Of a stretch of 64,000 nucleotides of DNA, positions 1 to 11,675 are shown piece after piece. The stretch is from the NCBI GenBank assembly GCA_023935145.1, contig CM043700.1, forward strand, positions 26,320,001 to 26,384,000. Direction: 5' to 3'. The notes under the pieces are model-generated. The model saw nothing but the letters and a program-made list of their open reading frames with translations, was not told where the DNA came from and ran no database searches. The position numbers and the translations under genes were made by a program. Positions within the stretch are counted from its first letter, which is position 1, and the number at the start of each line of letters is the position of its first letter. This DNA comes from Bretschneidera sinensis. Its lineage: Eukaryota; Streptophyta; Magnoliopsida; Brassicales; Akaniaceae.

Positions 1-309
1 TATATATAAAAAAACTAGTGCAATGGGGTTATTTTGAAAATTTATTACATTTATAAATATTTGGAGCTAGTAGTATATTTAAAATATTTTAATATGTTTA
101 TGCAAAAATTGTTTAAAAGTATTAAAAATATGTATACATTAAACTTACATAGGTTGGTAATTTTTCTTTTTGGCTAAATACCTATTTTATTCATATAACT
201 ATGGACCACATTCTATTTTGGTAATACAACTTCCAACTGTATCAATTAAGTTTTTAAACTTAATTTTTTTGTCTCTTAATTCGATTTTTTTGGTGAATTT
301 AGATTTAAA
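1..309. other. Left-edge flank, no gene seen
   Basis: AT-rich DNA without a credible coding region. Its last five bases (305-309, TTAAA) are the target duplication of the copia element that follows, because the same five bases come after its 3' LTR at 6821-6825. Confidence 0.6.
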
Positions 310-804
310 TGTTGGATCCTTAATCCAACATTGGGCTTATATGTGAATAATTATGTGTTGTAGACTGTCATATAAGGTTAAGCCCATTTAAAGTGGTTTA
401 CTAAGGTTTATGTAATTTGGGTTTTAATGTATCTAATAGGGTGTGGGCATTTAATGTGTAGAGGCTTAAGGGTAATTTCTATTTTTATGATGAGCTAAAA
501 TAGAAATTTCAAAAGATAACAAGGAAGTTATCTATTAGTAGTGGTTATAATCCCTAGATCACACGAGTGATTATTCTATTCTATTCTTTGACATCCCATC
601 ATCAGAGAGAGAGAGCAAGAGAAAACAAAGGATTCTCTAAGAGAACGTGTTGATCTGGAAGACATACCGCACGGCTCTAGAGAGTAATTGATTGTCATGG
701 ATTCATGTACACTTCCGCATATTAATCTGTTCATTCTTGGTGATTTAACATGAATGTTTCCTGGATTTTGAGAGATGTTTTACATCCAAAGATATTTTCT
801 AACA
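310..804 (+). repeat. Copia-1 5' LTR
   Basis: Begins TGTTGGATCCTTAATCC and ends TTTTCTAACA. It matches 6328-6820 along its whole length with scattered substitutions. Internal pieces such as the GAGAGAGAGAGCAAGAG run near 606 are shorter in the 3' copy. Confidence 0.95.
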
Positions 805-806
805 AG

Positions 807-818
807 TGATATTAGAGC
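807..818 (+). other. Copia-1 primer binding site (tRNA-iMet type)
   Basis: TGATATTAGAGC lies two bases after the 5' LTR. It is a two-mismatch version of TGGTATCAGAGC, the usual plant copia site complementary to the 3' end of initiator tRNA-Met. Position and similarity make the call; the mismatches look like decay. Confidence 0.8.
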
Positions 819-1142
819 TCGTTCATATTGAATCGTTGGAAATCGGGATTTCATTCGATTACATGATGATTTGTATGTGTTTTTAGATTTAACGATTTCA
901 GGTATGGTGTTGTTAAATTCGAGAACAATTTTGGTTGTCCTTTGTATAATTTTTCTGAAATTTGGTTGATTCAAAAGGTATTTAGGGTTCATTTAAAGAA
1001 AGTTATGAAATTGTATAATTTTTTGAGAATTTGGTTGATTTGCTACCATAGATCAGTTAGGAATTAAAAAAATGAGCAAAACTCGTTTTGAATTGTCGAA
1101 AACGGAGTTCCGAAGGCCAAGATATGGCCGGGTTAAGTTTCG

Positions 1143-1166
1143 GGTCGCGATTCGGATCGCGCGACC
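1143..1166 (+). other. GC-rich hairpin in the Copia-1 leader
   Basis: GGTCGCG (1143-1149) pairs perfectly with CGCGACC (1160-1166) around a 10-base loop, in otherwise AT-rich leader RNA. Copia-D has a different but equally strong 10-bp stem in a similar place (54828-54858). Its role is unknown. Confidence 0.5.
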
Positions 1167-1500
1167 TGATTGAAGGTCAGAGATTATCAAAACGACATGT
1201 CGTTTTTTTTAAGGTAGGTCATTTCTTTGGTTCATACAAATGACATATCGTTTTTGGTTTGACTAAAGCAACATCGTTTTAAGGTAAGGGTGTTGACTTC
1301 GGCTGACCAGCGTTGACTTTGACCCAAAAAAATTTGTTTGTTTTGGGTCAATTTTGGTGCAATTTAATTTTACGTATTGGTATGTTTATATATATATATT
1401 GGAATGAATTTATTGAAGCAACATGTCACCAAAGTGACTTCTCTTGTGGAAATTAATTTGTTTTGGAATATAAACGGTTGTGTGCATGTAACTTATGTGA

Positions 1501-1720
1501 ATATTGACCGACCCAAAGGAAGGTTGATATTTAACAGAATTGCATGAGCACCTGCGGTAACAAACATGTGATGATTATTCGATATTTTTTTTCTTCATGT
1601 GAACAATACACCGGCCCAAAGAAAGATTTATTGTTCAACATGTTTTTTTATTATCAGTGTTTAATTACTACGCCAAGATATCACTTACAAATTTATATTT
1701 TGTCCAAAGACGAAATTTAA
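1501..1720 (+). other. Three tandem stem-loops in the Copia-1 leader (CCAAA loops)
   Basis: Hairpin 1 is 1501-1530: ATATTGACC pairs with GGTTGATAT (two G-U pairs) around the 12-base loop GACCCAAAGGAA. Hairpin 2 is 1601-1636: arms 1601-1612 and 1625-1636, with eight perfect outer pairs GAACAATA/TATTGTTC, around GGCCCAAAGAAA. Hairpin 3 is weaker: 1694-1701 pairs with 1712-1719 around GTCCAAAGAC. All three lie upstream of the gag start near 1816, so they are in untranslated RNA. Copia-D carries the equivalent series at 54463-54670 on the minus strand with different stem bases. The role is inferred only: genome packaging, dimerisation through GGCC in the loop, or translation control. Confidence 0.65.
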
Positions 1721-1815
1721 TGGTGTGCCCGGTACCTTGAGATGGGATTTACCTCAATTTAAATTTTATTGCTATTTCTGTTATAAGTAAGCCTGTTTAG
1801 TTTGTTTGTTGTTCT

Positions 1816-4800
1816 CTGGATTCAGCTACAACCACTCCTACTAATATTACTACCAACATTAATTCTATTCCTATGCTAAATGGCACAAATTTCAATTCAT
1901 GGCAAGATAACCTCTTGATAATTCTCGGAGTCATGGATCTCGACCTTGCATTAAGGGCTGATTCTCCTGCACCTCTTACGGATAAGAGTACCTCTGATGA
2001 AAATAGGGATATGAATAGGTGAGAGAAATCAAATTGCATGTGTATGATGATCATGAAGAAGGCCATTCTGGAAGCATTCAGGGGCACAATGTCTGAAAAG
2101 ATTACTATGACTAAGCAGTTCTTTGTAGACATTGAAAAGAGGTTTATCAAGAACGAAAAGGTTGAAATAGGTACGCTCTTGACAAGTCTAATTTCAATGA
2201 GATACAAAGGCAGAGGCAATATCAGGGAGTACATCATCGAGATGTCTTATCTTGCTTCAAGGTTAAAAGCACTTAAGCTAGAACTTTCTGAGGACTTGCT
2301 AGTGCATCTGGTTCTGATATCCCTTTCGACACAGTTTAGCCAGTTTAAGGTGAGCTACAATTGTCAGAAAGAGACTTGGTCTCTGAATGAGCTCATCTCA
2401 CACTGTATTCAGGAAGAGGAAAGACTGAAGCAAGATAAGACAGAGAGTGCTCACCTGGCCTCAACCTCTAAGGACAAAGACAATGGAAACAAAAGGAAGA
2501 AGGATAAGGAAGCTGTAGATATGACACCTCAAAAGAAACAACAAAAGCAACTGGGTCAACCAGAAGGTACTAGTTGTTTTTTCTGTGGTGTTGAAGGGCA
2601 TATGAAGAAGCATTGCACTAACTACCACACATGGCGTACTAAGAAAGGTGTGCTTCTTAATTTGGTTTGTTTTGAGGTTAATTTAATTTCGGTACCTAGA
2701 CACATGTCGTGGATAGATTCTGGTGCAACAACTCACATCAGTGTGTCTATGCAGGGTTGCTTGGGTTGCCGAAAGCCAAGTGATAGTGAAAGATGCATCT
2801 ATGTGGGCGATGGCAAGATGGTTCAAGTTGAGGCAATAAGAAAATTTAGATTATTATTAGACTGAAATTTATTTGGACCTTAATGAGACATTTATTGTAC
2901 CGTCTTTTAGATGGAATTTGATTTCTATTTCTGCTTTGGATAAATTCGGTTATTCTTGTTCATTTGGGAATGGAAAATTTAGTTTGTTTCATGATTCAAA
3001 ATTGGTTGGTTCTGGTTCTTTGTCGGGTTATGATAATCTTTATTTGATTAATATAATTGCTTCATTTAATGAATCCCTGCAATTAAGTATACAAGGTATA
3101 AAGAGAAAATTAACCAATGAGAATTTGACTGCGTTGTGGCCCAAAAGATTAGGTCATATCTCCAGACGGAGAATAAAGAAACTTGTGTCAAACGAAATTC
3201 TAGACCCCCTTAGATTTTGCAAATTTTGATGTTTGTGCTAATTGCATAAAGGGGAAACAAACCAATAAAAGGAGATTTGAAGCCAACGGGACTTTGGATG
3301 TCTTAGAACTTATACTTACGGACATTTGTGGGCCATTCCCTACGGTTACTTGGAATGGTCAACAATATTTTATAACGTTCATATATGATTATTCCAGATA
3401 TGGCTACATATATCTCATTCATGAAAAGTCACAATCACTGGATATGTTCAAAAATTTTAAGGTTGAAGTTGAGAACCAACTCAGTAAAAGGATCAAAACT
3501 GTCAGATCTGACCGTGGTGGTGAGTAATATGGTAGATATGAGGGTTCAGATGAACAACGTCCATGATCGTTTGCTAAATTCTTAAAAGAATGCGGTATCG
3601 TCCCACAGTACACTATGTCGGGTTCACCCACTATGAATGGTGTTGCTGAAAGACGAAACAGGACGCTTAAAGACATGATGAGGAGTATGATTTGTCATTC
3701 TACCTTACTAGAATCACTCTGGGGAGAAGCACTTAAGACTGCAGCATATATCCTTAACAGGGTTCCAACTAAAGCGACTACCAAAACCTCTTATGAACTT
3801 TGGATGGGCAAGAAGCCTAGTTTAAAGTACTTGCACATTTGGGGATGTCTAGCTGAGGCAAGACCTTATAGGCCAAATGAAAAGAAACTGGACTCAAGAA
3901 CTATGAGTCGCTATTTTATTGGATACTCTAAAAGACCCAGGGGGTACAAATTTTATGATCCCACGACTAAGTCGATTTACAAGTCGGGAAATACCCGGTT
4001 CTTTGAGGATGTCGAGTTTGCAGGGGGAGATACAGTTACAGACTTTGTCTTTGAAGAAGAATATGTTGATATTCCCACAGGTGTTATTGGCATTGATCAG
4101 GATTCCATTCCTGACTTTGTTCAAGACACAACAGATCAAGACAAATGTCGAAGAACCTCTCATTCAAGAAATTATTCCAGAAGAACAAACTCTACCACCT
4201 CAAGAGCCTATGCCATTAAGAAGATCCACTAGAGAAAGGAGAAGTGCAGTGCCAAATGACTACATTGTATTTCTTCAAAAACATGAGGTTGACATCGGAG
4301 TGATGGAAGATGATCCGATCAACTTCCGTCAAGCCATGGAAAGTTCTAACTCTCAGAAGTGGATTGATGCCATGAATGAGGAGTTTAAGTCCATGAAGGA
4401 CAATGACATGTGGGATTTTGTCCTATTTTCAGAAGGTGCGAAACCCATTGGTTGCAAATAGATATTTAAGATCAAGAGGGATTTGAAAGGCAATATGAAA
4501 GGTACAAAGCTCGTCTTGTTGCTAAGGGCTTTACACAGAAAAAAAGTATCGATTATAAAGAGACTTTCTCTTTGATTTCTTCGAAAGAATCTTTTAGGAC
4601 TATTATGGCATTAGTGGCACATTTTGATCTTGAGCTACATCAGATAGATGTAAAGACAGTGTTTCTTAATGGTAACATTGATGAGACGATCTATATGGTG
4701 TAACCAAAAACTTTGTGTCGGGAGACCCAAAGAATATGATATGAAAACTTAAGAAATCCATCTATGGGCTTAAGCAAGCATCTTGACAATGGTATTTCAA

Positions 4801-5892
4801 GTTTATCAATTGATCATTTCATTCAGTTTTGAGATGAATTTGGTCGATGATTGCATATACTATAAGTTCTGTGGGAGTAAGTATAATTTTTTGGTTTTAT
4901 ATGTCGATGACATTTTGCTTACCAGTAACGATATAGGCTTATTGCACGAAACCAAGAGATTTCTTGCTTAAAATTTTGATATGAAAGATCTTGGTGATAC
5001 CTCTTTTGTATTAGGCATAAAGATACACCACAATTACTCTCGGGGTATTATTGGATTATCACAAAAAAGCTATATCGAACAGGTGTTCAAGAGATATAGC
5101 ACGTAGGATTGCAAACTAGGTAATACCTCTATGGCAAAAGAAGATAAGTTTAGTCTCAATCAGTGCCCTAGGAATGATTTTGAGGAAAATAAAATGTAGA
5201 AGATTCCTTATGCGTCAGCAGTAGGAAGTCTGATGTATGCTCAGGTTTGAACACGTCTGGATATTGCATACATTGTTGGGATGTTGGGCAAATATTTAAG
5301 TAATCCAAGAGTAGACCATTGAAAAGCAGCCAAATGGGTCTTTTAGTACTTACAGAGAACAAAAGACTACATGCTCACGTATCGGAGATCAAATCAGCTT
5401 GAGATCACTGGGTATACTGACTCCGATTTTGCTGGATGCCAAGATAGTATGAAATCTACGGCGGGCTATATTGACCTACTAGCTGGAGGTGTTGTCTCCT
5501 GAAAGAGTGCTAAACAGTCTCTTGTAGCCTCTTCTACTATGGTGGCAGAGTTCATAGCGTGTTATGAGGCGTCTAATCATGGAATATGGCTGTGAAATTT
5601 TGTCATAGGGCTGCGTATAGTGGACAGTATTGAAAGACCACTCAAGTTATTTTGTGACAATAAGTCAGCAGTTCTATATTCCAATAACAACAAGAGCTCG
5701 ACGAAGTCAAAGTATATAGACATCAAGTTCCTAGTTGTTAAAGAAAGAGTTCAGAGTGGACAATTGTCTATAGAGCACATCGGTACAAACTCAATGATTG
5801 CGGATCCGCTTACTAAGGAATTGCCACCCAACGTGTTTCATGAGCACACTGCTTATATAGGTGTCATATCATTTGAGGGTATTCAGTTTTAG
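1816..5892 (+). pseudogene. Copia-1 gag-pol polyprotein, decayed
   Basis: Remains of a copia polyprotein. Gag runs from about 1816, where the expected ATG reads CTG; a TGA interrupts near 2022 and the frame then stays open to 2865. A CCHC zinc knuckle (CFFCGVEGHMKKHC) lies near 2572 and the protease motif WIDSGATTHIS near 2710, in the same frame as gag. The GAG-pre-integrase finger region lies at about 3130-3290. Integrase lies at about 3294-3720, with a DxxGPF start, SDRGGE and the NGVAERRNR motif. Reverse transcriptase spans about 4340-5000, with LYVDDILLTS near 4900. RNase H spans about 5390-5860, with CDNKSAVLYS, and ends near 5892. Stops such as those at 3526-3528 and near 4459, plus frame changes, rule out function. 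Many lesions are G-to-A or C-to-T, as expected for deaminated methylcytosine. Confidence 0.9.
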
Positions 5893-6313
5893 TGGGAGTT
5901 TGTAATTTTAGACACTTTTCTGATATAGACATATTTTCAGTTATTTCAGTTTATGGATATTTTAAAGTTGTTTTCTACAGAAATAAAGTTTTGGTTTATA
6001 TACACTCTGATTTTGGTATGGATTGATCTCACTAAGGCTTAAGGGTGGACCAGTTGGAAATAGGCATGTTAAGATCACATTGCATGAAATTTTCATGCTA
6101 CAAATCCACATCATGATCCATGTCATTCAGTTGTATTGGCATATATGACCATTGATGGGGCGAGTTACGAAAGATGTAACGAAGGCCGCTTTGATCCTAT
6201 GTTGGTATGATTGATTGACCGGATTGGTTATAGATACATTTTACTAATGACAGCAAAGATGAGTTCATATGATTATTATTTTACAATGCATAATTTTAAA
6301 GTTACACATATAG

Positions 6314-6327
6314 CCCAAGTGGGAGAT
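6314..6327 (+). other. Copia-1 polypurine tract
   Basis: CCCAAGTGGGAGAT directly precedes the 3' LTR, the usual plus-strand primer position. The same AAGTGGGAGAT-type tract precedes the LTRs of Copia-2 and Copia-D. Confidence 0.8.
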
Positions 6328-6820
6328 TGTTGGATCCTTAATCCAACATTGGGCTTATATGTGAATAATTATGTGTTGTAGACTGTCATATAAGGTTAAG
6401 CCCATTTAAAGTGGTCTACTAAGGTTTAGGTAATTTGGGCTTTAATGTATCTAATAGGGTGTGGGCCTTTAATGTGTAGAGACTTAAGGGTAATTTCTAT
6501 TTTTATGATGGGCTAAAATAGAAATTCCAAAAGATAACAGGGAAGTCATCTATTAATAGTGGTTATGGTCCTTAGATCACACGAATGATTATTTTATTCT
6601 ATTCTTTGACATCCCATCATTAGAGAAAGAGTAAGAGAAAACAAAAGATTCTCTAAGAGAATGTGTTGATCTGGAAGACATACCGCACGGCTCTAGAGAG
6701 TAATTGATTGTCATGGATTCAGGTACACTTCCGCATATTAATCTGTTCATTCTTGGTGATTTAACATGAATGTTTCCCGGATTTTAAGAGATGTTTTACA
6801 TCCAAAGATATTTTCTAACA
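6328..6820 (+). repeat. Copia-1 3' LTR
   Basis: Starts TGTTGG right after the polypurine tract and ends CTAACA, followed by the TTAAA target duplication (6821-6825). It is homologous to 310-804. Confidence 0.95.
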
Positions 6821-7899
6821 TTAAAATCTTGTTGGAAGTCAACCTCAACGTTAATGAAGTTGATGTGATTGATGGACACAGTAAATACATTGCACAATGG
6901 GCAAAGGGAACCAAGTTGATATAGATTTTAACCAATTTATATTTGATGGTAATCCAGATGATGAGTATGTGAATTCATTGGTTTAGAATCACTTACAGAA
7001 TATAATGGCAGTCATGTGAAATGGCCATAATGGAATCTTGAGAGTGACTTAGTGAATTTCTAGTTAGATTTTAAGTCCAAATTCATTTTCAAGAAGAATA
7101 AGCTTAACTAATTTCTTTTTTTAGCTAAAGAAAATTTTCATGCGTGGAGATAATCCTCAGAGATTCACGTGCTCTTGTGAACTTAGTGAAACTGAAAAAA
7201 TGGTTCAACTTAGTACCATTGCAAGATATTCATTCTTATATGGATCAACATGTCCAATTTATTGGTGACTTTTTTTTTTCCTTCAAAATTTAGGAATATA
7301 AAATATTTTATGCTATTTTGGAAATTCTATTATAATCAATTTGAGGTTTTGCCAAAAAAAATAATTCATTTTAGATGTTATTGGATCGATAATCCTTGTT
7401 ACTACATATCAATATGTCTCTGATGGGGATTTGATTAAGAGAGACGTTTTGTTAGTTGATTGAAGGTATCACATGTTGATTTTTTTTTTCTAAGATCATT
7501 ATTTCAAAACATTTTTTTTCAATAACACCCAAATCATTGTGTGTTTTTTGTTTAAAAAAAAATATACTTATAGAAATTAAACTAAAACATAATGCAAAAC
7601 ACCCGATATTAAAATGGAAACAAGCACAACTGGCTCGGCTTCCAACCAAATACAAAATTCACCAATAAACTTAGCTTCTCTAGCTAGGATGTGAGATGCA
7701 GACTCTGCATTTGTTTCTTGAGGAAATATATGAAAAATTGAAGGCACAAACTCTGGTTGATAGAAACTTTATGTCTTTAATGATCAGACTTGTCATAGAG
7801 CAATCTTCCACATCGGAGTTCACGACTTAAACCAACCTCGAACAGTCCCACTCTAATTGAAAAAAAAACTAGCCAAGAACTTCCCTTAGTATAGATTTT
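6821..7899. other. Spacer between two copia elements, no gene recognised
   Basis: AT-rich DNA with homopolymer runs near 7270 and 7480. Short open stretches (for example 6830-6925 and 7140-7265) do not match a family I know. The 5' LTR and early gag of Copia-2 should lie here but are absent, so this piece either replaced them or was joined by a deletion. Confidence 0.5.
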
Positions 7900-10800
7900 T
7901 GCAAGAACCGTGGAATTTCTAAATTTAGGAAGAGTAAATCAAAAGGACCAAAATCAAGAAGTGAAGGTTGTTGGAACCGCAGAAAGAAAGGACATCTGAT
8001 GAGAGATTGCAAAGCACCAAAGCAGAGTGATAATCAGGAAAGGAAAAATTTTATTAATATTTCTAATAAAGATTCTAATACTTTGATCATTTCTGTTGCG
8101 GTTCGTAATGATTTGTGGGTGATAGATTCTGGTGCATCTTTTCATGCTACCTGTCAGAAGAAGATACTCCAAAATTATGTGTAGGGTGATTTCGGGAAAG
8201 TGTGTCTCGGAGATGATGAACCTTGCAACATAACTGGAAGAGGAGATGTACAGATATACCTGGCGAATGGGACTAACTTATAGTTGAAAGACGTGCGACA
8301 TGTTCCGAACCTCACAAGGAATTTGATATCAGTAGGCCAACTGTTAGATTCAGGATGCAGAACAACTTTCACAAGTGATTCATGAAAGGTGTCGAAAGGG
8401 GCTATGGTGATAGCTCACGGAAAGAAAGAAGGTACTCTCTATGTGACGAGTGGAACAAATAGTGTTCTAACAGCTACATCAATAGATTCAAGTGCAGACA
8501 CCTAGCACCGCAGACTTGGGCACATGAGTGAGAAAAATATGAAGGTCATGCTATCAAAAGGGAAGATTCCAAATTTGAAGCATATGGACATAAGCTTCTG
8601 TGAAGACTATCTCTATGGAAAGCAGAAAAAAAGGTGAGTTTTTCTAAGATGGGTAAAAAACCAAAGCTTGAAAAGTTGGAATTGGTCTATACAGATGTGT
8701 GGGGACCAACCAAGGTACCATCTCTTAGTGGGTCTCAATACTATGTTACTTTTATTGATGATGCCACTAGGAAGTTAAGGGTGTATTTCTTGAAGCATAA
8801 ATCTGATGTATTTGATGTCTTTAAAAAGTGAAAAACTATAGTTAAGACTGAAATAGGTTGGAAGCTAAAGTGTCTGAGGTCAGACAATGGTGGAGAATAT
8901 TATAGTAATGAATTTAAAGAATATTGTGTTCTCAATGGTGTCAAGAGACCGAAGATAGTTCCTAAAACACCACAACAAAATGGAGTGGCAGAACGCATGA
9001 ACCGAACAATTAATAAACGTGCTAGAAGCATGAGGATTAATGCTGGATTACCGAAACAGTTCTGGGCAGAAGCGGTGAACACATCAGTCTATCTGATCAA
9101 TAGAGGATCTATTGCACTTGAGTTTGGACTTTGTGGACGGGAAAAGAGGTAAACCTATCACACTTAAGAATATTTGGTTGCACCTCTTATATCCATATAA
9201 ACTCAGACAAAAGGTCTAAGATAGACCCAAAATCCAAAAAATGTGTCTTTGTTGGATATAACATTAATGAGTTTGGCTATCAGTTTTGGGATTCAAAAAA
9301 CCGAAAAGTGTTCAGAAGTAGAGATGTAGTGTTTAACGAGAATGTTCTATATAAAGACATGATGAAACAAGTGAAAGGAGAAACAGAAAAGAAAGAGTTT
9401 GTAGAACTTGAGGAAAGTTCTACAAAATGAGTGTTACAACCCAGAGATGAGAATATAGAATCTCAGACTCCTGTTCCCCAAGTTACCCCTCAAGAATTGA
9501 GGAGATCAGGAAGAGTTAACAAAGGTCAACTCACGGCTCGTTATTTAACATCTCTGAATTATTTGCTATTAACTGACAATAGTGAACCAGAATGTTATAA
9601 AAAAGCAATGCAGGTTGAGGATAAGCTCAAGTGGATGGCTGGAATGAATGATGAAATGGACTCCTTGATAGTAAATCAGATATGGGATTTGGCTGAGCTT
9701 CTAGAAGGAAAAAAAGGCTTTGTATAACAAGTGGGTTTACAAGTTGAAAGAAAAACATGATGGAACTAAGCGATACAAGGCCAGGTTAGTAGTCAAGGGA
9801 TTTCAACAGAAGGTAGGTATCGACTATACTGAGATTTTCTCTCCTGTTGTAAAGTTGTGTACCATCAGATCGGTATTGAGCATTGTTGTAGTAGAGGACT
9901 TATATCTAGAATAGCTAGATGTAAAAACCGTTTTCCTTCATGGTGATCTGAATGATGATATCTACATGAAGCAACCACAGGGGTATGAAGAACTAGAGAA
10001 GGAAGAGTTGGTGTGTAAGCTCAAGAAAAGATTGTATGGGTTGAAACAAGCACCCAGACAGTGGTATATCAGGTTTGATAATTTCATGTTTGAAAACGGG
10101 TATACAAGATGTAACGCTGACCACTGTTGTTATTTCAAGAAGTTTGATGATTCCTACATCATTCTTCTATTGTATGTGGATGATATGCTTATTGCAGGAT
10201 CAAACATGATAGAAATAACAATGTTGAAGGAACAACTCTCCAAAGAGTTTTCTATGAAGGATTTGGGTATAGCTAAACAAATCCTTGGTATGCGGATCAA
10301 TAGAGACAGGAAGAATCGAAGATTGTGGCTATCTCAGGAACAATATATCGAAAAGGTACTAAAAAGGTTCATCATAGATCAGGCTAAACCGGTGAGCACT
10401 CCACTAACAAGTCACTTCGCACTTTCAAAAGGGCCATGTGTGACGACAGTCGAAGAACATGAATACATGTCAAAAGTACCATATGCCTCAGCAATTGGTA
10501 GCCTCATGTATGCTATGGTCTGTACCTGGCCAGATATTGCACAGACAGTGGGAGTCGTGAGCAGATTCATAAATAATCTAGGCAAGGAGCACTGGAAGAC
10601 TGTGCAGTGGATTATGAGGTACTTGAGAGGTACCACTAATCTATCCCTATGCTATGATGGATCAGAGATCAGTTTGAAGGGTTATGTTGATTTTGACATG
10701 GCAGGAGACCTATATGGTAGAAAGAGTACTACAAGATACATCTTTACACTGGGCAGTGCAGCAGTGAGTTGGGTTTCGAGATTACAGAAGATTGTAACTC

Positions 10801-11135
10801 TCTCGACTACAGAAGCAGAACATGTGGCAGTGATAGAAGCACGTAATGAAATGGTGTGGCTACAAAGTCTACTCAGAGAATTAGACAAAAAGCAGAAGTA
10901 CTGTAAGATTTACAGTGACAATCAGAGTGCAATTCACCTGGGAAAAAATTCTACATTTCATGCCAGGACAAAGCACATCGACATCAGGTACCATTTCATA
11001 TGGGGGCTCTTAGAAGAAAAGGTTATTATGCTGGAAAAGATTCACACCAGTAAGAATCCCGCAGACATGTTAACCAAGATTGTTACGATTGAGAAGTTGA
11101 AAGGATGTTCAGCTTCGATCGGTCTTCACGCTTGA
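7900..11135 (+). pseudogene. Copia-2 gag (end) and pol, frameshifted
   Basis: The gag tail has an altered knuckle: CWNRRKKGHLMRDC, in which the second Cys of CCHC is now Arg. Next is protease LWVIDSGASFHAT near 8115. A TAG at 8182-8184 ends this open stretch. Integrase starts about 8640 (YTDVWGPTKV) with RSDNGGEY near 8880 and NGVAERMNRT near 8980. A frameshift near 9125 leads into the integrase tail. RT starts near 9600, with QAPRQWY near 10050 and LYVDDMLIAGS near 10170. From 9966 to 11135 the frame is open through RT and RNase H (STTEAEH, SDNQSAIHLGKN, RTKHIDIRYH). The downstream half is therefore much better preserved than the upstream half. Confidence 0.9.
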
Positions 11136-11203
11136 AGAAGCGGGAGAAGACTCACACCTAGTTTGACTATGTTGGAATTTCGTTACATATGACAAATTGT
11201 CTC

Positions 11204-11215
11204 CAAGTGGGAGAT
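11204..11215 (+). other. Copia-2 polypurine tract
   Basis: The purine-rich AAGTGGGAGAT lies immediately before TGTTAATGG, the LTR start, as in the other copia elements here. Confidence 0.75.
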
Positions 11216-11675
11216 TGTTAATGGTGGAGACAAAAATTAAACAAGTCAAAGTAGGTGCACGCCTTGGACTAAAATAGTAAGAAAGTTGTAAATGCATGCA
11301 ACAAAAAGTGGTGCAATCTTGGCAACAACTCACATTAATGCACAAATGTCTTCCAAGCAACTTCTCAGAAATCGGTGCCACTTGTTTCTTTGAGACGTTC
11401 ACACTAAGTTGGTTGTATCAATGTTGAGCCTATAAATTGGCATTGGGACCTTGGGTTCTAAAAAAAAATGTTGTGAGAGACAAAGTGTCTTGTAAAATCA
11501 AGTGAGTGGGTTTTGTAACGGAGCACTGCTCTGGTTTTTTCTGGGCTTTTGCCAAAATAATAGAATTTTTGGGTGTGAGTCTTAGGAATAGGCACATTGT
11601 CGAACCTCGTTAAATCGTTGTGTTCAATTCTTTGAGTGTGCGCGTTGTTCGATTCTTGCTATTTCCTTAATAACA
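11216..11675 (+). repeat. Copia-2 3' LTR
   Basis: Starts TGTTAATGGTGG after the polypurine tract and is taken to end TTAATAACA at 11675. A possible TATA sequence, CCTATAAATTGG, lies near 11429. The right edge is inferred from the TG...CA rule, because there is no partner LTR to align. Confidence 0.7.

Larger units (their letters stand above)
310..6820 (+). mobile_element. Copia-1: complete, decayed Ty1/copia LTR retrotransposon
   Basis: Two LTRs of about 495 bp (310-804 and 6328-6820), each starting TGTTGG and ending AACA, flank an internal region with a tRNA-iMet-like primer site, a long leader, gag-pol remains in copia order (gag, protease, integrase, RT, RNase H) and a polypurine tract. 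A 5-bp duplication TTAAA sits at 305-309 and 6821-6825, showing that the element is whole and still in its original insertion site. The coding region has many stops and frameshifts and the LTRs differ at many positions, so it is old and inactive. Gag and protease resemble those of Copia-D at 47941-56042 (minus strand), so the two belong to one lineage although their LTRs differ. Confidence 0.95.
7900..11675 (+). mobile_element. Copia-2: 5'-truncated Ty1/copia element
   Basis: Begins abruptly inside gag, just before its zinc knuckle, and continues through protease, integrase, RT and RNase H to a polypurine tract and one LTR (11216-11675). No matching 5' LTR or primer site exists upstream, so the left part was lost. 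Coding resemblance and the TGTTAATGGTGG LTR start suggest the Tnt1/Tork-like group, distinct from Copia-1. Confidence 0.9.
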
